Assembly: GCA_003488145.1 (NCBI GenBank)
Contig: DNMQ01000464.1
Span: forward strand, 1-5,397
From: Pseudomonas sp.
GTDB lineage: Bacteria > Pseudomonadota > Gammaproteobacteria > Pseudomonadales > Pseudomonadaceae
DNA: 5,397 nucleotides
Direction: 5' to 3'
Shown here piece by piece: positions 1-5,397 of the stretch (positions are counted from its first letter, which is position 1; each line of letters opens with the position of its first letter). The position numbers and the translations under genes were made by a program. The notes under the pieces were generated by a model. That model was given only the letters and a program-made list of their open reading frames with translations. It ran no database searches and was not told where the DNA came from.

Positions 1-591
1 CTGTGCGCCGAGCACAATATCCAGGTCTGCGTGCCGACGACTCCGGCGCAGGTCTACCACATGCTGCGCCGCCAGGCGATTCGCCCGCTGCGCAAGCCGC
101 TGGTTGCGCTGACACCCAAGTCGCTGCTGCGTCATAAGCTTGCGACCTCGACACTGGAAGAGCTCACCCAGGGTTCCTTCCAGACCGTTATCCCGGAAGT
201 CGACGCGATCGATCCGGCGAAGGTCGAGCGTGTAATCATGTGTAGCGGCAAGGTCTACTATGACCTGCTGGACAAGCGTCGTGCCGAAGGCCGCGAAGAT
301 ATCGCCATCGTGCGTATCGAGCAGCTGTATCCGTTCCCGGAAGAGGATCTGGCCGAGGCGCTCGCGCCTTACCAGAACCTCAAGCACATCGTCTGGTGTC
401 AGGAAGAGCCGATGAACCAGGGCGCCTGGTACTGCAGCCAGCATCACATGCGACGTGTGGCCACCGCACACAAGAAGGAACTGTTCCTTCAGTACGCGGG
501 TCGTGATGCTTCAGCGGCGCCGGCGGTCGGTTACGCCTCCATGCATGCCGAACAGCAGGAAAAGCTGCTGCAGGACGCCTTCACCGTTTAA
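1..591 (+). CDS. sucA: 2-oxoglutarate dehydrogenase E1 component, C-terminal part (5' end outside window)
   Basis: Thiamine-diphosphate-dependent E1 subunit of the cytoplasmic 2-oxoglutarate dehydrogenase complex. It decarboxylates 2-oxoglutarate and passes the succinyl group to the lipoyl arm of SucB. The frame is open from base 1 (LCAEHNIQVCVPTTPAQVYH) to TAA at 589-591, so 196 codons are present, about a fifth of the family's usual length of roughly 940 residues. The first ~25 residues are the end of the transketolase-like pyrimidine-binding domain. The rest is the E1-specific C-terminal domain, with the conserved stretches PLVALTPKSLLRH, VIMCSGKVYYDLL, IVRIEQLYPFP, WCQEEPMNQGAWYCSQHH and YAGRDASAAPAVGY, all nearly matching E. 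coli SucA as I recall it. The GTG at 31 is an internal Val codon, not a start. The ThDP-binding and active-site regions lie upstream and cannot be judged. sucB follows 69 bases downstream in the same frame. Confidence 0.98.
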   Translation: MCAEHNIQVCVPTTPAQVYHMLRRQAIRPLRKPLVALTPKSLLRHKLATSTLEELTQGSFQTVIPEVDAIDPAKVERVIMCSGKVYYDLLDKRRAEGREDIAIVRIEQLYPFPEEDLAEALAPYQNLKHIVWCQEEPMNQGAWYCSQHHMRRVATAHKKELFLQYAGRDASAAPAVGYASMHAEQQEKLLQDAFTV

Positions 592-604
592 CCATTTCGT
601 GCAA

Positions 605-626
605 GGGGCCGCGATATCGCGGCCTC
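605..626 (+). repeat. GC-rich palindrome / hairpin between sucA and sucB
   Basis: Positions 607-624 are a perfect 18-base palindrome (GGCCGCGATATCGCGGCC). As RNA it can fold into a 7-bp all-GC stem closed by an ATAT loop at 614-617. One G-T pair (606/625) and one G-C pair (605/626) lengthen it to 9 bp. It begins 13 bases after the sucA stop. The bases that follow (CGATGTAG) contain no T run, so it does not look like an intrinsic terminator. A role in mRNA 3'-end stability, processing or setting the sucA:sucB ratio is possible, but that is inference. Confidence 0.7.
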
Positions 627-660
627 GATGTAGAAACCGAATCAATAGGACCCCTGAATA

Positions 661-1881
661 ATGGCTATCGAGATCAAAGCCCCTACATTCCCGGAATCGG
701 TCGCCGACGGCACCGTTGCCACCTGGCACAAGCAGCCGGGCGACGCGGTCAAGCGTGATGAGCTGATCGTCGACATCGAAACCGACAAGGTGGTGATGGA
801 AGTGCTCGCCGAAGCTGACGGCGTGCTGACCGAGATCGTCAAGAACGAAGGCGACACCGTGCTGAGCGGCGAGCTGCTCGGCAAGCTGGAGGCTGGTGCT
901 ACTGCCGCCGCCGCACCTGCGCCGGCTGCTGCCCCGGCTCAAGCCGCTGCCCCGGCTGCTGCCGCAACCGCTGGTGAAGAGCCAATCCTGGCTCCTGCTG
1001 CGCGCAAGATGGCCGAAGAGAACGGCATCAATCCGAACAGCATCGCCGGTACTGGTAAAGATGGTCGCGTGACCAAGGAAGACGTGGTTGCCGCCGTTGA
1101 AGCTAAGAAATCCGCTCCGGCTGCTGCTGCCAAGCCGGCTGCTCCGGCTGCATCCGCTCCGATCTTCGCCGAGGGCGATCGCGTCGAGAAGCGCGTGCCG
1201 ATGACCCGCCTGCGTGCGAAGGTCGCCGAGCGTCTGGTCGAAGCGCAATCCTCCATGGCGATGCTGACTACGTTCAACGAAGTCAACATGAAGCCGATCA
1301 TGGAGCTGCGTTCCAAGTACAAGGACCTGTTCGAGAAGACCCACAACGGCGTGCGCCTGGGCTTCATGTCCTTCTTCGTCAAGGCCGCGGTCGAAGCGCT
1401 CAAGCGCCAGCCGGGCGTCAACGCTTCCATCGATGGCAATGACATCGTCTACCACGGTTATCAGGATATCGGCGTCGCCGTTTCCAGCGACCGCGGCCTG
1501 GTGGTTCCGGTCCTGCGCAACGCCGAGCACATGAGCCTGGCCGAGATCGAAGGCGGCATCAACAACTTCGGCAAGAAGGCCAAGGCCGGCAAGCTGACCA
1601 TCGAAGAGATGACTGGCGGCACCTTCACCATCTCCAATGGTGGTGTGTTTGGTTCGCTGCTGTCGACGCCGATCGTCAACCCGCCTCAGACCGCCATCCT
1701 CGGTATGCACAAGATCCAGGAACGCCCGATGGCAGTTAACGGTCAAGTGGTCATCCTGCCGATGATGTACCTGGCGCTGTCCTATGACCATCGCTTGATC
1801 GACGGCAAGGAAGCGGTGACCTTCCTGGTTACCATGAAGGACCTGCTGGAAGACCCGGCCCGTCTGCTGCTGGATATCTGA
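661..1881 (+). CDS. sucB: Dihydrolipoyllysine-residue succinyltransferase, E2 of 2-oxoglutarate dehydrogenase
   Basis: Core E2 subunit of the 2-oxoglutarate dehydrogenase complex. It transfers succinyl from its lipoyl arm to CoA and scaffolds E1 and E3. The protein is 406 residues, against about 405 in E. coli. Domains: an N-terminal lipoyl domain (about 1-78) with the lipoylated lysine expected at K43 in ETDKVVMEV; a flexible Ala/Pro linker (80-107); a peripheral-subunit-binding domain (about 109-148, [14 protein letters not shown] and [11 protein letters not shown]); a second Ala/Pro linker (151-167); and the acyltransferase domain (about 174-406). The active-site motif HRLIDG gives catalytic His377 and Asp381. 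A single lipoyl domain and the C-terminal [12 protein letters not shown] are typical of succinyl- rather than acetyltransferases. The ATG at 661 is supported by an AGGA at 647-650, 10 bases upstream, and by the canonical N-terminus [14 protein letters not shown]. The TGA stop is followed at once by an in-frame TAG (1882-1884), a tandem stop. Confidence 0.98.
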   Translation: MAIEIKAPTFPESVADGTVATWHKQPGDAVKRDELIVDIETDKVVMEVLAEADGVLTEIVKNEGDTVLSGELLGKLEAGATAAAAPAPAAAPAQAAAPAAAATAGEEPILAPAARKMAEENGINPNSIAGTGKDGRVTKEDVVAAVEAKKSAPAAAAKPAAPAASAPIFAEGDRVEKRVPMTRLRAKVAERLVEAQSSMAMLTTFNEVNMKPIMELRSKYKDLFEKTHNGVRLGFMSFFVKAAVEALKRQPGVNASIDGNDIVYHGYQDIGVAVSSDRGLVVPVLRNAEHMSLAEIEGGINNFGKKAKAGKLTIEEMTGGTFTISNGGVFGSLLSTPIVNPPQTAILGMHKIQERPMAVNGQVVILPMMYLALSYDHRLIDGKEAVTFLVTMKDLLEDPARLLLDI

Positions 1882-1894
1882 TAGAAACGTCACG

Positions 1895-1952
1895 GGCTGC
1901 AGCTGGCAGGTCAGGTGAAAGCCGACCGTGCTACCTGCAGCCTTTGGCTTTT
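1895..1952 (+). promoter_or_regulatory. Two-tier hairpin with T-rich tail between sucB and lpdG (possible attenuator)
   Basis: An outer 8-bp perfect stem pairs GGCTGCAG (1895-1902) with CTGCAGCC (1935-1942). Inside it, 1909-1927 can fold into a second stem: GGTC with GACC, a bulged A at 1913, then GGT with GCC including one G-T pair, closed by a GAAA tetraloop at 1917-1920. The sequence that follows is T-rich but interrupted (TTT, GGC, TTTT at 1943-1952). A competing pairing, GCAGGT (1906-1911) with ACCTGC (1933-1938), is also possible. The shape recalls a weak or leaky intrinsic terminator that could lower lpdG expression relative to sucB. The broken T tract makes full termination unlikely, and lpdG has no other obvious promoter here. 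The fold is visible in the sequence; the function is inference. Confidence 0.5.
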
Positions 1953-1964
1953 AGCTGCTTTTGA

Positions 1965-3413
<1,449 letters not shown>

Positions 3414-3432
3414 TCGGTTTCGTGCTGTACTC

Positions 3433-3467
3433 GGGCCCGACGTATCTGTGGATACGCCGGGCCTTTT
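3433..3467 (+). terminator. Intrinsic terminator-like hairpin after lpdG
   Basis: GGCCCG (3434-3439) plus CGTATC (3441-3446) pair with GATACG (3451-3456) plus CGGGCC (3458-3463). This gives a 12-bp stem with one A/C mismatch (3440/3457) and a TGTG loop (3447-3450). TTTT follows directly at 3464-3467. It starts about 20 bases after the lpdG TAA, the usual position for a Rho-independent terminator. The T run is short and then gives way to GCAAA, so some read-through into sucC is plausible. It has no T tract in the other orientation, so it should act only on plus-strand transcripts. Confidence 0.8.
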
Positions 3468-3493
3468 GCAAACTGCAGATTCGAAAAGGATTG

Positions 3494-3542
3494 CAGGTCG
3501 CTGAGAGGTATCGTGAATTCGCAGATAGTTTTCAGCGACTTG
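3494..3542 (+). repeat. Long inverted repeat in the sucC leader
   Basis: GTCGCTGA (3497-3504) is the exact reverse complement of TCAGCGAC (3532-3539). Pairing extends outward through G-T (3496/3540), A-T (3495/3541) and C-G (3494/3542), giving 11 bp around a 27-base centre. It could act as an RNA stem in the leader. Alternatively, it could be a DNA operator whose arms flank the possible sucC promoter at 3501-3529. The repeat is directly visible; neither role is shown. Confidence 0.6.
3501..3529 (+). promoter_or_regulatory. Weak candidate sigma70-type promoter for sucCD
   Basis: CTGAGA (3501-3506) and GATAGT (3524-3529) are separated by 17 bases. Each matches the sigma70 -35 and -10 consensus at four of six positions. 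It is reported because a terminator lies just upstream and sucCD would otherwise depend on read-through. Matches of this quality are common by chance. Confidence 0.2.
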
Positions 3543-3548
3543 TGAGGG

Positions 3549-3569
3549 GGCACGGCGGCTCGTCGTGCC
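3549..3569 (+). repeat. Compact GC-rich hairpin 36 bases upstream of sucC
   Basis: GGCACG (3549-3554) pairs with CGTGCC (3564-3569). The stem continues inward with G-T, C-G and G-C pairs to a GCT loop at 3558-3560, giving a 9-bp stem. No T run follows (GTAAATG), so it is not an intrinsic terminator. It could shield the 5' end of the mRNA or be a landing point for a regulator. Confidence 0.55.
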
Positions 3570-3605
3570 GTAAATGCGCCAATACCAAACCAGACGGTAG
3601 AAAGC

Positions 3606-4772
3606 ATGAATCTTCACGAGTACCAAGGTAAACAACTGTTCGCTGAATACGGTCTGCCCGTGTCCAAGGGTTACGCAGTCGATAGCCCGAAGGAAGCAGC
3701 GGAAGCCTGCGACAAGATCGGCGGAACGCAATGGGTGGTCAAAGCCCAAGTGCATGCCGGTGGACGTGGCAAGGCAGGTGGCGTAAAGCTGGTTCGCAGC
3801 AAGGATGAAGCACGGGCGTTTGCCCAGCAGTGGCTTGACAAGCGTCTGGTGACCTATCAGACCGACGCCAATGGTCAGCCAGTCAGCAAGATCCTTGTCG
3901 AGGCTTGCACCGATATCGACAAGGAACTCTATCTGGGCGCCGTGGTTGATCGCGCCAGTCGCCGGGTCGTGTTCATGGCCTCCACCGAAGGTGGCGTGGA
4001 TATCGAAAAAGTCGCTCACGACACGCCCGAGAAAATCCTCAAGGCCACCATCGACCCGCTGGTCGGTGCGCAGCCGTTTCAGGCGCGCGAGCTGGCATTC
4101 CAGCTGGGTCTGAAGGGCGATCAGGTCAAGCAGTTCGTCCATATCTTCGTCGGCCTTGCCCAGTTGTTCCAGGACTATGACCTGGCCCTGCTCGAAGTGA
4201 ACCCGCTGGTGATCAAGAAGGACGGCAACCTGCATTGCCTGGACGCCAAGATCAACATCGACAGCAACGCCATCTATCGTCAACCCAAACTACGCGACAT
4301 GGCCGATCCGTCTCAGGACGATCCGCGCGAGGCCCACGCGGCCAAGTGGGAGCTCAATTACGTAGCGCTCGACGGCAACATCGGCTGCATGGTCAATGGT
4401 GCGGGCCTGGCCATGGGCACCATGGATATCGTCAACCTGCATGGCGGTGCGCCGGCGAACTTCCTCGACGTGGGCGGTGGTGCCACCGAGGAACGCGTGA
4501 CCGAAGCGTTCAAGATCATTCTCTCCGATAGCAATGTCGCGGCCGTTCTGGTGAACATATTCGGCGGCATCGTGCGATGCGACATGATCGCCGAAGGCAT
4601 CATCGGTGCCGTTCGCGAAGTGGGCGTCAAGGTGCCCGTGGTGGTCCGCCTGGAAGGCAACAACGCCGACTTGGGGGCCAAGATGCTGAGTGAAAGCGGT
4701 CTGAACATCATCGGTGCGAACAGCCTGACCGATGCGGCCATTCAGGTCGTCAAAGCCGCGGAGGGCAAGTGA
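3606..4772 (+). CDS. sucC: Succinyl-CoA synthetase (succinate-CoA ligase, NTP-forming) beta subunit
   Basis: Beta subunit of cytoplasmic succinyl-CoA synthetase, which with SucD converts succinyl-CoA, phosphate and NDP to succinate, CoA and NTP. It is 388 residues, the same length as E. coli SucC. The N-terminal ATP-grasp domain (about 1-240) has the nucleotide- and metal-binding residues at the E. coli positions: Lys46, the glycine-rich AGGRGKAGG (51-59, with Arg54), Glu99, Glu107, Asn199 in LLEVNPLV and Asp213. The C-terminal CoA-ligase domain (about 245-388) carries [37 protein letters not shown] and [10 protein letters not shown]. The start is chosen on the canonical [18 protein letters not shown] rather than on its weak Shine-Dalgarno (GGTAGA, 3596-3601). 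The TGA stop shares its last base with the sucD ATG, indicating translational coupling. Position 20 is Ser where E. coli, as I recall, has Pro near the nucleotide base, so the ATP/GTP preference should not be assumed from E. coli. Confidence 0.98.
   Translation: MNLHEYQGKQLFAEYGLPVSKGYAVDSPKEAAEACDKIGGTQWVVKAQVHAGGRGKAGGVKLVRSKDEARAFAQQWLDKRLVTYQTDANGQPVSKILVEACTDIDKELYLGAVVDRASRRVVFMASTEGGVDIEKVAHDTPEKILKATIDPLVGAQPFQARELAFQLGLKGDQVKQFVHIFVGLAQLFQDYDLALLEVNPLVIKKDGNLHCLDAKINIDSNAIYRQPKLRDMADPSQDDPREAHAAKWELNYVALDGNIGCMVNGAGLAMGTMDIVNLHGGAPANFLDVGGGATEERVTEAFKIILSDSNVAAVLVNIFGGIVRCDMIAEGIIGAVREVGVKVPVVVRLEGNNADLGAKMLSESGLNIIGANSLTDAAIQVVKAAEGK
4760..4764 (+). promoter_or_regulatory. sucD Shine-Dalgarno inside the sucC coding end
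   Basis: GGAGG lies within the last codons of sucC (the AEGK end), 7 bases before the sucD ATG. It is the best ribosome binding site in the window. It fixes the sucD start at the overlapping TGATG and allows near-equal synthesis of the two subunits. Confidence 0.8.
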
Positions 4773-5397
4773 TGAGCGTATTGATCAACAAGGACACCAA
4801 GGTCATCTGCCAGGGCTTCACCGGCTCGCAAGGTACCTTCCACTCCGAGCAGGCCATTGCCTACGGCACGAAGATGGTCGGCGGCGTCACGCCGGGCAAG
4901 GGCGGCACCATGCACCTCGGTCTGCCGGTATTCAACACCGTTCGGGAGGCCGTCGAGACCACCGGTGCTGACGCCTCGGTGATCTACGTGCCGGCGCCGT
5001 TCTGCAAGGACTCGATCCTCGAAGCGGCTTTCGGTGGGATCAAGCTCATCGTCTGCATCACCGAAGGCATTCCGACACTGGATATGCTCGAGGTTAAGAT
5101 CAAGTGCGACGAGCTGGGTGTGCGCCTGATCGGGCCGAACTGCCCGGGTGTGATCACGCCGGGTGAGTGCAAGATTGGCATTCAGCCTGGGCACATCCAT
5201 ATGCCCGGCAAGGTCGGCATCGTCTCGCGCTCCGGCACGCTGACCTACGAAGCCGTGAAGCAGACCACCGACGCTGGTTTCGGCCAGTCGACCTGTGTTG
5301 GCATCGGTGGTGACCCTATTCCGGGCTCGACCTTCATCGATATCCTCAAGCTGTTCCAGGATGATCCGCAGACCGAGGCCATCGTCATGATCGGCGA
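4772..5397 (+). CDS. sucD: Succinyl-CoA synthetase alpha subunit, N-terminal part (3' end outside window)
   Basis: Alpha subunit of succinyl-CoA synthetase. It binds CoA and carries the catalytic histidine that is transiently phosphorylated. The frame is open from ATG 4772 to the window edge: 208 complete codons plus two bases, about 70% of the usual ~290 residues. The start [20 protein letters not shown] is nearly that of E. coli SucD. The CoA-binding Rossmann domain (about 1-125) shows [14 protein letters not shown] (15-28), GGVTPGKGG (37-45), VPAPF (73-77), ITEGIP (96-101) and GPNCPG (121-126). The ligase domain begins with [11 protein letters not shown] (150-160) and [10 protein letters not shown] (177-186). 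The last two bases, after VMIG, begin the codon expected to be the conserved glutamate that contacts the phosphohistidine. The phosphorylated His (near residue 246-247 in the family) lies beyond the window and is unseen. Overlap of one base with sucC makes them a coupled pair. Confidence 0.98.
   Translation, partial: MSVLINKDTKVICQGFTGSQGTFHSEQAIAYGTKMVGGVTPGKGGTMHLGLPVFNTVREAVETTGADASVIYVPAPFCKDSILEAAFGGIKLIVCITEGIPTLDMLEVKIKCDELGVRLIGPNCPGVITPGECKIGIQPGHIHMPGKVGIVSRSGTLTYEAVKQTTDAGFGQSTCVGIGGDPIPGSTFIDILKLFQDDPQTEAIVMIG

Larger units (their letters stand above)
3468..3605 (+). other. Structured leader region upstream of sucC
   Basis: This 138-base stretch separates the lpdG terminator from the sucC start and has no convincing gene of its own. 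It holds an 11-bp inverted repeat (3494-3504 with 3532-3542, one G-T pair). A smaller hairpin, CTGCA (3473-3477) with TGCAG (3492-3496), shares its right arm with the left arm of that repeat, so the two exclude each other. There is also a compact GC-rich hairpin at 3549-3569. The final 36 bases before the ATG look unstructured. The sucC Shine-Dalgarno is weak: the best match is GGTAGA at 3596-3601. The region would be the 5' untranslated part of any read-through transcript, and may contain a promoter for sucCD. Confidence 0.55.

Noticed and set aside
928..957. A 12-base direct repeat (GCTGCCCCGGCT at 928-939 and 946-957).
   Set aside because: It encodes the repeated AAPA of the SucB inter-domain linker. 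Low-complexity Ala/Pro coding explains it.
511..1893. A 460-codon open frame on the minus strand across sucB and the end of sucA.
   Set aside because: Same cause: it is in register with sucA and sucB, and closes at a TCA Ser codon in sucA (511-513). Its His/Asp/Gly/Arg-rich translation mirrors the sense codons.
3462..3489. CCTTTT (3462-3467) can pair with AAAAGG (3484-3489), suggesting an antiterminator.
   Set aside because: The AAAAGG is transcribed after the polymerase has already passed the terminator, so it cannot prevent termination, and 6 mostly A-T pairs cannot compete with the 12-bp stem.
3422..3631. A 69-codon plus-strand open frame in the lpdG-sucC gap, a possible leader peptide or small gene.
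   Set aside because: It runs through the terminator hairpin, has no ribosome site I can see, overlaps the sucC start and resembles no known protein. The plainer reading is non-coding leader.

Overview
The window is a stretch of central-metabolism chromosome from a gammaproteobacterium, almost certainly Pseudomonas in the broad sense (a P. stutzeri-like lineage is possible, but I cannot resolve species by eye). The basis is the gene order sucA-sucB-lpdG-sucC-sucD, the high-GC codon use that almost entirely avoids TTA, CTA and TCA, and the close resemblance of the proteins, as I remember them, to Pseudomonas homologues. In particular, the dihydrolipoamide dehydrogenase is of the 478-residue LPD-Glc type. 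All genes are on the plus strand.

Layout: 1-591 is the 3' end of sucA (2-oxoglutarate dehydrogenase E1). 592-660 is a short gap with a perfect GC-rich palindrome. 661-1881 is complete sucB (E2 dihydrolipoyl succinyltransferase). 1882-1976 is a gap with a two-tier hairpin followed by T-rich sequence. 1977-3413 is complete lpdG (E3 dihydrolipoamide dehydrogenase). 3414-3605 is the longest gap: it holds a strong intrinsic-terminator-like hairpin just after lpdG, then a structured leader before sucC. 3606-4772 is complete sucC (succinyl-CoA synthetase beta). 4772-5397 is the 5' two-thirds of sucD (alpha subunit), sharing one base with the sucC stop and cut off by the window end.

The genes encode two successive TCA-cycle steps. 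SucA, SucB and LpdG form the 2-oxoglutarate dehydrogenase complex (2-oxoglutarate + CoA + NAD+ to succinyl-CoA + CO2 + NADH). SucC and SucD then convert succinyl-CoA to succinate with formation of a nucleoside triphosphate. The terminator after lpdG suggests two transcription units, or at least reduced read-through, with the complex genes on one side and sucCD on the other.

I see no mobile element, CRISPR array, tRNA, rRNA or unknown gene. Every catalytic motif I checked is intact. What is worth a second look is confined to the intergenic RNA/DNA structures. I found no evidence of an undescribed system, and the very long minus-strand open frames are explained by codon bias.
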